A DNA stretch of 64,000 nucleotides from Pyrocephalus nanus (GCA_038380795.1 CM076261.1:93518418-93582417), one strand, 5' to 3'; positions 11,935 to 23,209 are shown, counted from the first letter of the stretch. A program made the numbers and translations. Notes: generated by a model from the letters alone, not told the origin.

Positions 11935-13269
11935 TTAGTAGGAAGTGTCTCATTTGAATGACATTCACATGACAAAAATATCAGCATTGCTTTACCTGGA
12001 AGCAAACTTATATTTCCTACCTCTGAATAGTTTAACCCATACCTCCTATCAGTCTTCTGCCACTGATCTCCAACCATCCACACTGTGCTGCTTTGGTGTG
12101 GTGGGTTATTTCTGGCATCAGGAGAGGCTCTTGTAGCAGCTTCCAGAAATTTGGTCCCTGGTAGTGCCATAGTTATCCTCTACCTGTTCATGACCCTCAC
12201 CTGGGTTGTGCTGGAAGGCAGAAGCTGCAGGGTGGGTGTTCCCTCTTACCTCAGACCACTTGCAGTGCTCAAAGGGTCCAACAATAATTGTGAGAAGCAA
12301 ATAAATAAATATATATACGACTACATAGAGCATGTGAGCAAGATGGATTGCTCAGTGTGTTACAGGACCAATGGAAAGATGGAAAGAAATACGGTCTTCA
12401 TTGTAGTGATTGTGCTCCTACAGCCAGAGGCATCAAAAACGTCGTGGTGTTTATGTGCTAATAAAATCCTAGCAGTAACTCTCCCTCCACGCACAAAGCC
12501 TTTGCTACAGTCTGTCCTCTGAATCACCTTTAAGGGAAAAAAAAAGTCAGTAATTTCATTCCTCCTTAGGGAGGGATAAGGTTTGTGGTGCTGTGAGGCT
12601 CTTAATGTTGGTGCAGTGCACGGGCCATTGTGCATGGGAATTTCTAGAGTGCTTGGGAGCTGCCTATTTAGGGGAAAAGTGGGAGGGAAAATGGATTGGA
12701 TCAAAAGTTTCAAATCTAATGAGTATCTGTTAAAGATGCATCCCTTGATCGTTAGCTTATAATATCCTTGGAAACTAAAGGAAAAATCTTTCCTGTAATA
12801 TTCACATGAATATGTGGAGACTTGCCTTCAATTTTTCTGGTAAAAGCAGCCTGATGGGACTCCTCTGTTGTCTAATGGTAGAAATGAAACATTTCAGGCT
12901 CTGCTGTCATGAACAAGATAAATGCAATACTGAAATAAATAAATAAATAAATGCTGAAAAATCTGCTTCCTTCAATTTTTGCTTGCGATTTGGCAGCTGG
13001 GAAAAGAAATCTTCAGGAAGCATCTGTAGTGAGCCTCTCAGAGTCCCTTGTGTATTCAGAAGTGGGTGGGATGGCTGGTCTTTGACTTAGGTGCCCTTTT
13101 GAATCTGGAGAGCAAAAGTCAGAGCACCATATTTAGTATCCATCCATCATCACCAGTGATGTGGGCCCATGATATGGAAAGCTGTGAGCCCATAAACAGC
13201 ACTTGTATGCAAACACAGCATGTAAAAATGGGTTCAGAGGTACACTGAGCGTTTCTCCTACAAAAACAG
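11935..13269. other. Unique noncoding DNA with a small (AAAT)n tract
   Basis: A microsatellite of about five AAAT units lies at 12933-12952. A 145-codon plus-strand frame (12085-12522) is among the longest here. I recognise no domain in it, and overlapping minus-strand frames of 71 and 117 codons argue that the area is simply stop-poor. Confidence 0.5.
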
Positions 13270-13581
13270 GCTTGGGGTTGTTCAGCCTGGAGAAGGGAAG
13301 TCTCCAGGGAGACCTTACAGCACCTTCCAGTACCTAAAGGGGCTACAAGAGAGCTGGAGAGGGACATCTTACAAGGGCATGTAGTGATAGCACACAGGGA
13401 AATGGCTTCACACTGACAGAGGGCAGGTTTAGATTGGATATTAGGAAAAACATCTTTATTGTGAGACTGGTGAGGCACTGGAACACATTTCCCAGAAAAG
13501 CTGTGGCTGCCCTATTCCTGGAAGTGTTCAAGGCCAGGTTGGAGCAACCTGGGATAGTGGAAGGTGTCCCTGCCCATGGCA
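13270..13581 (+). mobile_element. CR1: CR1 LINE fragment (ORF2 C-terminus and part of 3' UTR)
   Basis: A plus-strand CR1 from 'cttggggttgttcagcctgg' through 'acctaaaggggctacaagag', 'attggatattaggaaaaaca' and 'tggtgaggcactggaacaca' to 'aggtgtccctgcccatggca'. The last 50 to 60 bases, including the terminal repeat, are missing. The usual segment between 'gccaggttgga' and 'gcaacctgg' is shortened. Reading frames are broken by stops. Confidence 0.94.
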
Positions 13582-15025
13582 TTTTAGCTGTTTGCTCCTG
13601 GCCTTGGCAAAGAAGCTGAGTAGCTTTGAGCAACAGAAACACTTCTGTGTCTAATATCTCCTATGCCACCTGTTGCAGCTTAACCTGCATGAACATGAAT
13701 TTCTATAGAACATGATATTCTTTTGGCACTCATCTAATAATGCAGATCAGATCCCATCTCTCACACCTCTATTTCAGGCTCAGGCCAAGAAAATCCTGTA
13801 TGAGAGGAAGGAGGAAGAAGCTGGGATAAACTCAATGCCTGCACGTTCCCCTAGACATGTAATTGGCTCCTTCCTCTGTGCTGGGGTGGAGCTGTAAATC
13901 AGCACAGTTATGAAGGTGAATGCTAATGCTGAGTGACACTCACACCCTGAAGACTGCTCAGCAACAAATAAAGGCACTTTTTTCCACCTTACATGCATTG
14001 ATGTATAGGCTAATCTCAGGTCTGTAATTCTTCTCTCTATCCTGTCTGTGCTTTTCTCTCTGGCTCCAGATGCTGGCATTTTGTTTATGAGGGTCTTGAT
14101 GGCGTTTGTTCTACTCCTGGGAGGTCTCATCTGCAACACACTGCAGTCAGATTTGTGAATCTGCTTAAGAAAAGTTATTCATGCCCAGAACTTCTACTAA
14201 GCCAAAGGAAAAAGATTTTAATTAGGGTTCTGAAAGGTCTCATTTCAGACTGGTAGTTTATTTATTTGTAAGTCCACCACATTATGATAAAAAAAATTCG
14301 GATTTTCCTTCATCAACTGTGGGAATTTTTCTGCAGTCAAATTATCTTTTAAAATTCTTACTTCCCACAAGTTATTTTTTTGGAGGGGAGGAGGAGAAGA
14401 AACACTAAAACCAAACAACTTGTCAAGATAAACCTGTTTGTTTAGCAGGTTTTGGGGTGGCCCAAACCCAAAACACTTCAGCATCAGAAAAAGTCAGTGG
14501 ATGGCTGTAACTTACAACCCATACAATGTCTTTTCCCCATACAAGATCTTTATGTCCTTTTTTACATGATTTCAAACTTGGGCCTCGAAGTTTGAGGTGT
14601 AGTGAGTTGTTTTTCAGATGAGTATCCCCTTGCTGCAACATTATAACTCCAATAACCTGTTGAAAACACTCAAAACTTCATGTAAATGGGAGTTTTTTTT
14701 TTCAGGCATCACGAAATATGAAAACTCAGCCTTTTGATGGGTCATACACTTCCTTTTCACTGTCACTACTTCAAAACCTTTAAAAGCCTGTTTTCTTTGA
14801 GTGATCTATTCCTTAGGAAGAGTGTATAATTTACCTGACATCCTCTGTTGTTTTGCTTGAGACAGCATGTGAGTTGTGTGGTCAGCACTTGTCTCAAATA
14901 TATCATCCAGCACCACAGTGCAAGTATTTTGTACATAAATCTTTTATACAATACATAATAGATCATACAACCATTTATTATCTGTCTTCACTTTCTCTGT
15001 GTCTCATTCATTTTTTGATATGATA
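13582..15025. other. Unique noncoding DNA
   Basis: No transposon or RNA recognised. A 119-codon minus-strand frame at 13780-14139 shows no known motif. Confidence 0.5.
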
Positions 15026-15119
15026 TCACAGAATCATAAAACATAGAATTGTTTGTGTTGAAAGAGACCTTCTACAGTAGCACAACTCCCCTGGTACGGG
15101 CAGGAAGATCTTCCAGTGC

Positions 15120-15400
15120 TCAAAGTCATGTCCAACCTGGCCTTGAACACTTCCAGAGCTAGGGCATCTACACCTGGCAACATGGGCCAGTGTCTTGCCA
15201 CACTCATCTTTATAAATATCTTCCTCGTATCCAGTCTAAATTTACCTTCTTTCAGCTTAAAACCATTGCCCCTTATCCTGTCACTACAGGCCTTGGTAAA
15301 AGTCTCTATTTTCTTATGCCCCCCACCTCTCCTTACATATAGAAAGGATTCAGAAGGTCTTGGAGTTTTCTCTTTTCCAGACTCACCAATCTCAACTCTC
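15120..15400 (-). pseudogene. CR1 ORF2 C-terminal fragment
   Basis: On the minus strand the translation contains 'FTKACSDRIRGNGFKLKEGK', then 'FRLDTRKIFI', 'ARHWPMLPG' and 'LALEVFKARLD'. This is the characteristic C-terminal end of CR1 ORF2, a region of unknown biochemical role downstream of the RT. It is joined directly to a short leftover of the preceding region. Substitutions such as the loss of the usual arginine-leucine-proline run show decay. Confidence 0.88.
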
Positions 15401-15424
15401 AGTGAGACCAAGGATTGCTTTGAT

Positions 15425-15886
15425 TCAGATGCAGCACCTTGCACTTGGCATTGCTGAACTTCCTGAGGTTCTCATGGACTCCCTCCTCCAGCCTGTTGAG
15501 ATCCCTCTGGATGGCACTTTTTTTTTTCCTTGAGTGTTTTTCCTTCCAACTGCATCACTCATCTTGGTGTCACCTGAAAACTGTCAGTGCCAAAAATCCC
15601 ACTGTCTATGTCACTGATGAAGATACTGAATAATATTGGTCCCAGTATGGACTTTGGAGGAATGACAGTTTTAGTGATTTTCATTGGACTTTGAGACATT
15701 GACTAGAAACATTTGGATGTGGCTATCCAGCCAATTCCTTGCCCATCTAACAGTCCATTCATCAAATCCATGTATCCTCAATTTAGAGGCAAGAATCTTG
15801 CAGGGGACCAAACCAAAGGCCTCACAGAATTTCAGGTCAGTGACATCAGTAGCTCTTCCCTTGTTCCACTGATGCAATTCTTTCAT
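15425..15886 (-). pseudogene. CR1 ORF2 reverse transcriptase fragment
   Basis: The minus strand encodes a decayed non-LTR reverse transcriptase palm. From 15886 to 15671 it reads 'KGRATDVTDLKFCEAFGLVP', then 'SKLRIHGFDEWTVRWARNWL' and 'DSH', which is the CR1 RT segment upstream of the active site. In another frame follow 'IPPKSILGPILFSIFISD' (about 15660-15610) and the active-site area. There the expected F-A-D-D box reads F-S-G-D (15580-15569), so one catalytic aspartate position is lost. A further shift gives 'AIQRDLNRLEEGVHENLRKF' near 15510-15450. At least two frameshifts and the changed active site rule out function. Confidence 0.88.
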
Positions 15887-15890
15887 TCAG

Positions 15891-17530
15891 GAGCAGCTCT
15901 GCTGAGGAGTAACACAGGCTGTAAAAATGAACCAGGGATAAACCAGGCCATAAACCTTTTAAATGTGTACTTCAACAGTGGATTCCTCCACCTTTAGTTG
16001 TTAGAATCTGGCACTGACACCGTGGTAAGAAGAACACAGAGCAATACACACTCGTTCTGTAAAAATAACGTGGCTGTTGTGAAACAAAGCGAGGGCTGTG
16101 GTGTTGGGCTCTAACCAATTTGAGAGATGGGAAGCATCAGGAGAGACTCAAAAGGCTGCAAATCACTGCCGAGATTCTTACGAGATGTGGGAAGCTGAGA
16201 GCCCCGGAAGATTGACTCATAACAGGCATTTAGGTCCTAAAGACTGATTGATACGTTGCTTTGCCTGAATGCATCAATGCCAGTAAGAAGGGCAAATCTG
16301 AAAATTATGTCATCATTCACTGGGAAGTAGTTACAGTGTGACATGTCAGCCCTCTTGATTCGACCTGCCATCCAGCAAGCTGTGCATCAGGGCTTCTAAT
16401 TTATTAAAATGGCTGTTTTATTTTTCCTTTGAAAAGGATTTCATAAACAGCTCATTTGAAGGATGATATCAAGTGTCTTTTGCTTCATTAGTTTCCTTCA
16501 CCATATACTATGTCTTAGAGCAAGGCAGGGAATTATAAGACCATTATAAGGCTCATAACTATTGCTGTCAATAAAACACACAAGGCTGAATTCAGAAAAT
16601 AATTCCCTCTGGCTGTAATTGGCAAATAAAGTTGATTTTTTTTTTTTTTTTGTGACCTTTATGTCTTTCTCTACAGTGGGGATTGGACTGGGATGCTCTA
16701 GACCCGTGCTTTAAAAAAGATAGTGCCTTTTTCCAGGAAGGTTTTATCCTATGTCATGCCAGGATGGAGTCAATACTCTGTATCCTTTTCCTTAACCTCT
16801 GCCACCTGGTACCTGCACTTGTAGGTACACTTGGCTCCTCCCAGTCCTATGCTCCCAGAATTTTAGTGGAGTAATCAGTAATCTTGACATTTCCAGAAGG
16901 AAAAGAGTTGATTTTTCCCCCTCTTTTGAAATATCTTTTGCTTATTACTTTAGTATTTCTAGTCTATCAAGTAACGCATTACAGTCGAAAAAGAACTTGG
17001 TTTTGGTTTTGTCAAAAAAAAAAAAAAAAGAACCTAATCCAGGTGTTATTGATTTTAACACTTCCTCTCTTGAGATTTGCTTTGGAAGGTTTGTCTTCCC
17101 ACCCTTTCATTGCCTTGGTGACCTGCCTTTGAGACCTCCCTGGTGTTAAAACACGAACTTAAAATCAAGACCTGTAAATTTTGGTGATCCCTGCAGTCAC
17201 TCTTGGAGATCTCACTGAGCCTGTGGTGGAACGTTGCTGAACTCAACCCTAGAGTGACTTATCTACAACATAAAAACTGAATATCTGGACAGTGAGCTGT
17301 CAGGGAGAAGACTGTGAGGATGAAAACATGAGGGAAACCATAAAAGATCAAAGAGCTTAAAAAAAAGTATTGATTTTGTGTAGAACCTTCATAATTCAGT
17401 TTCAGGGTGTGAAGGTCAGCAATGATAGGGGAATCATTGGGTGGAGGTGTGTGCTTAATTCTGCCTGTGCTCAGTTTGCTGGAGGGTGAGGCTGGATGGC
17501 AGCCAGTAACTGAGCCCTTGGATTCTGATC

Positions 17531-17570
<40 letters not shown>

Positions 17571-19258
17571 TGTCACACTGTCAAAATTAGATTTTTATCC
17601 AGAAATGAAAAATTGATGATGGGGAGAAAAACTGGTGGTATGCAATCTATCTTCTCCTCTCAAAATATTTTAATGGGTTCGTATAAGTGTGAAAAAACCC
17701 TCCCAGAATAAACCTCCATATTGTTTTTGTAAAAACAAAGGAACAATTTCCTTGATCAAAAATCAAGGATCCATTCTAGAGGAATTATCTTTCCATTCCT
17801 TCACCATTGCAAACCTTCTGAAAAATTATTATGCACTGAGTTTTTTTCCCTGTTCTCTCAGGTTTGGCTCTAAATGTTTCAGGAGAGGTTACTGTGAGTT
17901 GGGAAGAGTTTGTGTTAGAGCAGCATTGGAGCAAACCCTGACAGTTCCAGGTGGTGTGGTGGCCTGGAGGCAGCACATCTGGAGCAGCAGGAATGCAGCT
18001 CACCTGGAATTTGTTTTCCCCAGGCCAGTAGATGTGGTCCTGCTCTTAGGGACAAAGCAAAGCTTCACTGATCTTCCAGAGGACTTTTCAGGCACGCGGT
18101 TGAGGGAAAAAAAAGTGTGAGCCAAAAGGGATGTGGAATATGTCACTGTAAGGCTGAAAACAGAGACCCTGCATCTTCTCCCCCCCATTTTGCCTTTGCT
18201 TCCATTCAAACATTCAGCACTAGGACACCAAAGTGAAAGGTTTGAAAACACAAATTCTAAGAGCTCCACAATTTTCCCTCCTCTAAAAAAAAATTCCCAG
18301 GAAATCAACAGTCCCCCAAGGAGGAAAAAATCCCTTTAAAAAAAAATCTCCCAGTGCTCCCCTCTTTATGATTTTGTGGTCTGCCTCCTGTTTTAAGCAT
18401 GCTTGGCAGGGGTAGTGCTGATGGATAATCTTTTTTAACTGCACAAGGCTTCAGTGAGGCTGCTGAACGATGCCACAGGCAGAATTCATTGAGAGACATT
18501 AAATAGTAAATTTTAATACATTGAAAATGAGTTTTAAATTGATTAAGGCTTATAAACAACACAAGCTTGAGTTTTCATTTTTTTTCCGAGTTTGTTTTTA
18601 CTTGTTCCTTATGAAAATTAATCTATTTTCTCACATGTCATTTTTTTTTTCAGTCCTTTTTATAGGTTGGCTTGATTGCTGTCAATTCATTTCTTTAATG
18701 TAAGCAATTAAATGGTTGATCGTTTTGCTGCCTTTCAATTATCTTCCTGCCTGACAATTGCTCCAGCTGTAACTAATTTTCCTTCTTTATGTTCACAATC
18801 CCGGCCATATCAGCTGTGTCTGGCAGACAGTGGGAATGTCAGGTGTTAGCTGAGGTGAAGGAGAGAGAGAGGAGGCAGTGGCTGGAGATTTTGTCCCTTC
18901 CTTTGTGTTCCTGATCCTTTTGGCTGGTTTGAGGTGAGAAATGATCCCTGGGATTAAGGGATGGTGTGGCTGAGATGGTGACCAGACTTCCCAGTTGTTG
19001 GAGGAGGTGGCAGATTGTTGGCAGTCAGTTGGAGCAGACCCTGATGCTTCTCCATATGTTTATAGGGAATTTGATTGGGGCACCAAGTATGGATTATCTG
19101 GCTTATAATAACAAGGGATCAGGGCTCACTGAAGTGTTTCTTGAGAACCTGAACCTACCTAAGGGCTTTGAGGGGGCAGGGAAGGGCAGAATAGAACAGA
19201 GAGTGCAAGGCCTCATCCCTGGATAAGGACTGAATTGACAGTCTCTCTTCACATTGGC
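15891..19258. other. Unique noncoding DNA with homopolymer runs
   Basis: No transposon was recognised in 3.4 kb. It holds T16 (16636-16651), A16 (17014-17029) and a longer pyrimidine tract noted separately. The 16370-16630 and 18480-18850 blocks are AT-rich and free of repeats, and read like candidate conserved noncoding sequence. A 143-codon frame at 17689-18120 has no recognisable domain. Confidence 0.5.
17531..17568. repeat. Pyrimidine tract with T30
   Basis: A T/C stretch ends in 30 uninterrupted T residues (17539-17568), the longest homopolymer in the window. If it were a retrocopy poly(A) tail, the copy would lie on the minus strand at higher coordinates, but I see no polyadenylation signal or gene-like sequence there. 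Confidence 0.9.
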
Positions 19259-19462
19259 AGAGAATTGTAGAATGATTTGGATTGGGTTGGAAGGGACCAT
19301 TAAAGATCATCTGGTCCAACCCTCCTGCCATGGGCAAGGACACCTTCCACTAGACCAGGTTGCTCAAAGCCCCATCCAACCCTGAATGTTTCGAGGGATG
19401 GGGCATCTCCCACCTCTCTGGGTAACCTGTTCCTTCCTCCCTATTAATAAGATGTTTTTATT
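19259..19462 (-). mobile_element. CR1: CR1 LINE 3'-end fragment
   Basis: A minus-strand CR1 tail with 'gggttggaagggacca', 'gatcatctggtccaaccctc', 'tgccatgggcaaggacacct', 'gaccaggttgctcaaagccc' and 'gggatggggcatctcccacc'. An extra 'gattggatt'-type duplication lies in the tail (19275-19290). It is truncated after about 200 bases. Confidence 0.94.
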
Positions 19463-21608
19463 ACAGCACTGGATCTCTCAATTCAGGTTATCCATGCTGA
19501 GGTCAGGGGTTGAGCCTTTGTTGCTGAAAACTTTTCTAGGAAGACAAAACCTTCATGTTTTTTCAGAAAATTTGTATGTTTCTTTTCTTTTTCACCTTAT
19601 TTTCCTTTAGTGTATTGCATATTGCTGGAATTTTCCAGACTACCCTGATGATACCTGGCACTTGCTGTAGACCTTGAAAGCAGGAAAATGGTCCTTGCTA
19701 TGAGAAGAGGAGGCCTGAATCAAATATCCAGTGAAAACTGTGGGAAATTCGACTTATGCAAGCTTAATATTTTGAGATAAAATATTCAGACAAGTTGTTC
19801 ACCCTTTAGTGAGTCACCAAAATCCATTGTGACTGGAGTCATAGGGACCCCATTACCCTGGTGGTCCCTATTCAGGCTTGATTATTTAGTTCAGTTCTAT
19901 AGGGGCAAGAGATTATAGAAAGTACAGTGGAAATATGATCTGGATCTCATCTGTTGAATCCAAAACATCGTGGCAATCCAGTGCCAAACTTGCTGACTCC
20001 ACAACCAGAGGCATCTGTCCCACCAGGACAAATCCTGCAACAAAGCTAATTAACTGCAGGAATAATTAACCAGAGATGAGAACTGGCACAGTTATCCAGC
20101 TTTCTGGGTCTCACCTGACTTTTATTTACAACATGGAGCTCTGCCCAGAGTCCCATCAGCATGTTCAAAGCTGGTTCAAGGCTCTCTAACCTAATTTGCT
20201 GATGCAGATTCATGTTCCTCCCTCACCTTTCCCCCCATATTTCTCTCTTACCTGCCACTCCCTGTTGCAATTACTTGGGTAATTTACAGGGTCAAGCTTA
20301 CAAAAATGAGTCCTCATGGCAGGAAGCTCTCAATGCTGGAAACATATTCATGAAGTTCAGGTATTGGAAACCTTATACTTAGAAAAAATTCCAAGGACCC
20401 TTCTCTGGGCAGGGTTTCATTATGGGCTAAATTCCTGTTCCTCCTGTTTTGACAATGTTTGTGGTGTTGTAAATGCTTAATACTGAGCATCAGTATCGTG
20501 ATGTTGAAGTCAGCAGCACTACACAGGGTCCTACAGGCAAAAGAGCTTGGCAAACTCGTGTTTCTCTGATCTCAGAGCAGCTGAGAATTAGTTTCATGGT
20601 AGTATCATGACAGCTTTGCTTTTCCTACCTGTGCAAGGCACTGATTACCCTTTCAGTGCTTGCTGGAGACACCTTTGCAGCAGATAAGTCTGCCTCAAGG
20701 GCTGAAGGGAGTTATTGATAAACTTGTGCCTGAGAGCAACGTGCTGTCAAGGAATCCTACTGTCAGTTATGCACAAGCCCTTTCCCAAACTCAGAAGAAC
20801 AGTTTAACTCTAAAAACATTTGTGAAAGCTCACTAAACTATTTTCACAGCTGGACTGACTGAACACCCCCACCTCTCATCCCAATATAAGAAAACCTATA
20901 AAACAATGGGGGCAAAAAGTAAGCAATTCGAATTGGACAGTGGGGGTTACCAGAGGCAATTTGTGAGAGTGTTTCTCAGCCAGAAGTGTCTCATTAACAC
21001 CCCCTCTCACTGGCCACGGGAAAGATTTGTTGTCAGTGGGGAGGATATCTGTATAAAATTAAGAAAGATTTTTTTTTTCCTGCAGCTTCCAGAAAAATAG
21101 GAATGCAATCAATGTAAAATAAGTTTTACTATGTCGGGAAAATCTGTGAAAAATGCAGTGAAGAAGTCTTACTGCAAGACTCGTCAAGTGAGCATTCTAC
21201 ATGAGATCTATATAGTGAAGAAAGAAATAATGAAAGGTGACAGAGAACAAGCAGAAAGCAGCTGTTTCCAAAGAGTTATCTGTCTGCTAGATGGAGATGT
21301 CTGTCTGAAAACTGAAGGAGGGTCTGATGCCCATCTGTTAAGATGTTGAGTAAAATACTCTATGGTAGTGGAATATTTTATTCATATAACTCATAATAAC
21401 ACCTCTATGAAGTAGCAGAGGAAGGTTTGCCTGTGTCTTGCATCTTGGCAATAGTCAAGTAATAACCTGCTGTGCCAGGAGGTGAATGGGGAAATCTGGG
21501 TTGCTTTTCTGCTCAGGGTTTTTACATAATAAACAAATTTTGTCAGTGCCATCCAGAATACTCCATTTGCTAAAGACTATGAAAAAATGAATACCTGCCT
21601 AGATGATA
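19463..21608. other. Unique noncoding DNA
   Basis: No transposon or exon recognised. It contains the inverted repeat at 19841-19871 and a block near 20040-20090 with several TTAA/TAATTA cores. Confidence 0.5.
19841..19871. repeat. Inverted repeat, 9-bp perfect arms
   Basis: ATAGGGACC (19841-19849) and GGTCCCTAT (19863-19871) are perfect reverse complements separated by 13 bases. It could form a small stem-loop. There is no T-run or gene beside it to suggest a terminator or RNA role. Confidence 0.6.
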
Positions 21609-21801
21609 ATCATAGAATAGAATAGATTGGAAAAGACCTCTAAGGTCATCATGTCCTACTGTTAACCCAACACTGCTGAGTCCACCACTAACCCATATCC
21701 CTAAGTGCCACATCGACATGTCCTTTAAATCCCTCCAGGGACAGTGACTCAGCTACTTCCCTGGGCATCCTGTGTGACAGATGCCCTTGACCCCTTCACT
21801 A
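21609..21801 (-). mobile_element. CR1: CR1 LINE 3'-end fragment, second subfamily
   Basis: A minus-strand CR1 whose tail differs from the common type: 'ggaaaagacctctaaggtca', 'ccctaagtgccacatcgaca' and 'ccctccagggacagtgactc', then 'cttccctgggcatcctgtg'. That wording matches an older CR1 subfamily, also seen in the 54804 and 60378 copies. Confidence 0.88.
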
Positions 21802-22099
21802 AACCAGCAAAAGTTTGGTTCAGACTCTGAGGAACTCCTCTGGTTTCTTTGTGTTCTCTGAAAACTCACAAAGGAGCAGAGTGACACCGTGAGCTTGGAA
21901 CACCAATTAACGAATAAATGGTTGTTTCATTTATAAAGGAACAAAGAAAGGTGTAGGTACAAGGAGCACCACAGCTTTCCCATCACATGTAATTTGACTG
22001 AGTCAGCTGCTTTATTTCATAAAGAGGACAGGCTAAGTGAGCCACCTTTGTCCTCTCCTGGCTGAGCAGCCTGGCTGCATGGTGTTAATCTCCCCTTGA
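21802..22099. other. Unique sequence, possibly retroviral LTR-related
   Basis: No identifiable content. It lies between a CR1 copy and the endogenous retrovirus and could include the upstream part of a decayed LTR, but nothing here fixes an LTR boundary. Confidence 0.3.
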
Positions 22100-22300
22100 G
22101 CTGAAATGACCCTCAAGGTTGCTTCTCAAGGCAGAGAGACCATTTACCAATGGCAGGTCTTTGGCAATTGGTTGATATCATGCATAAACTTGTATTGACA
22201 TGTGCCTTGATAATTTAGAATAGAGTTTAGGATAATTAGTTTAGAATAATAGAGTGAACCTTCCCATCAAACTTTGTTAAGTCACTTTTTTACAACATTG
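22100..22300 (+). repeat. Possible 5' LTR remnant
   Basis: The bases just before the gag-like frame have an LTR-like look: 'gcataaacttgtattgacat', then AT-rich 'tagaatagagtttagg' repeats and 'aatagagtgaaccttccc'. This resembles the U3/R end of avian retrovirus LTRs as I remember them. No matching second LTR, primer-binding site or target-site duplication could be found, so this is a weak call. Confidence 0.27.
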
Positions 22301-22381
22301 TACTAAATTCAGCTTTACTAATGCCTTTGATAGTGGTTCTTTAAATGATCTAAATCAGAACAGATTGGTGTAGCTGGCAGG

Positions 22382-22741
22382 ATGGCAAGCAGCATCACTG
22401 ATTGCTTATGGAGGCATGCAATAAGTCTGAGTTCCAAATTCTCAGGAGAATGGGCTCATGATCACCGTCATGACTTGAGTGTTATTGAAAAACAACTAAA
22501 ATTAGCAAGAGGGAATATTAAAAATGGTAAAGGAAAAGGAATTATTTGTAACAAGTTAGGTAGCTGCCTTGAAGCCACCTGTCAGGATAGGAAAATGCAT
22601 AATAGAGACAAAGAAGATCTGAGAGAGGAAATAGAAGGCAGGAAGGGAGCTGAGTTATTACTGTCCCTGAAACTTGAACAGCTAAAGAAGCAGTTACAGG
22701 AAGAAAAGAAGAAAACACAAAAATCGGAAGAAAAGATCTAG
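22382..22741 (+). pseudogene. Retroviral gag-like segment with coiled coil
   Basis: An ATG at 22382 opens 119 codons ending in TAG at 22739-22741. The first half is not recognisable. Residues about 77-119 are a highly charged, leucine-spaced helix ('LSLKLEQLKKQLQEEKKK' within it) predicted to form a coiled coil. Position immediately upstream of retroviral pol makes gag the likely source. The same frame continues past the TAG to 22969 and then to 23206, interrupted only by TGA codons. No zinc knuckle or major-homology region is visible, and the product is far shorter than any complete gag. Confidence 0.5.
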
Positions 22742-22969
22742 ATGATGCTCATGGGGGCCCCATATTCCTCTAACCCCATGCAAATTAGGAAACTAATGGT
22801 GTCCCCAGAAGCCTGGGATGGTAATATCTGGGGTGATCCTGATGATTATGATGAGGGAAATGATGAGCCACTGCTTCCCTCAGATTACTCTGAATATGAG
22901 ACTGTAGCCATCACTAAAGTAGAATGGGCTTCAGTTCCCAGTACTGCAGTTTTAACAGCCACACTGTGA
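22742..22969 (+). pseudogene. Acidic gag/pol linker-like retroviral segment
   Basis: A 75-codon reading in the same frame as the gag-like segment, separated from it by a single TAG and closed by TGA at 22967-22969. It contains 'SPEAWDGNIWGDPDDYDEG' followed by an acidic, proline-containing tail. I do not recognise a named domain. Its place between gag-like and RT sequence suggests the end of gag or the region before protease. Alternatively it is unrelated host sequence carried in. Confidence 0.4.
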
Positions 22970-23206
22970 GTTGCCTCACATCCATGGATGGCACTGCTGG
23001 ATGTCAGGGATATGTTCTTTATGGTCCCTTTGCAGAAAAAGGATGAAGAGAAATTTGTTTTTTCCTGGGAAGATTTAAAACATACCTTCTACAGATTTCT
23101 GCAGGGATGTAAACATTCACCCAAGATTATCCATGCTGCCCTTATTGAGCTTTTACAGTCTTGCTTCTTAGGATGTGAAACTAAGAGTTTAACAAGTTTC
23201 ACCTGA
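22970..23206 (+). pseudogene. Retroviral reverse transcriptase, palm fragment
   Basis: The same frame continues with 'LLDVRDMFFMVPLQKKDEEK', then a phenylalanine-tryptophan-glutamate segment and 'FLQGCKHSPKIIHAALIELL'. This is the retroviral RT palm: the first catalytic aspartate sits in L-D-V-R-D, and the usual QG-x-K-x-SP block follows. The glutamine-glycine and serine-proline residues are kept. Translation ends at TGA (23204-23206) just before a CR1 insertion, so the downstream active-site pair of aspartates is not present here. Confidence 0.8.
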
Positions 23207-23209
23207 AAA

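Larger units (their letters stand above)
15026..15890 (-). mobile_element. CR1: CR1 LINE, internally deleted minus-strand copy
   Basis: This is the most informative CR1 of the window, reading from 15890 down to 15026. It contains part of the ORF2 reverse transcriptase (about 15886-15425), then the ORF2 C-terminal region (about 15400-15120), then the 3' UTR and the terminal repeat at 15026-15052. The coding order is right, but the part of ORF2 that should join the two blocks, roughly 100 residues, is missing near 15400-15425. The element has therefore suffered an internal deletion as well as 5' truncation, and its frames carry stops. Confidence 0.93.

Noticed and set aside
12085..12522. 145-codon plus-strand frame with hydrophobic stretches
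   Set aside because: Hydrophobic segments are not arranged like a known membrane protein. Overlapping antisense frames suggest chance.
17689..18120. 143-codon plus-strand frame
   Set aside because: No domain recognised; start is arbitrary and there is no supporting splice or promoter context.
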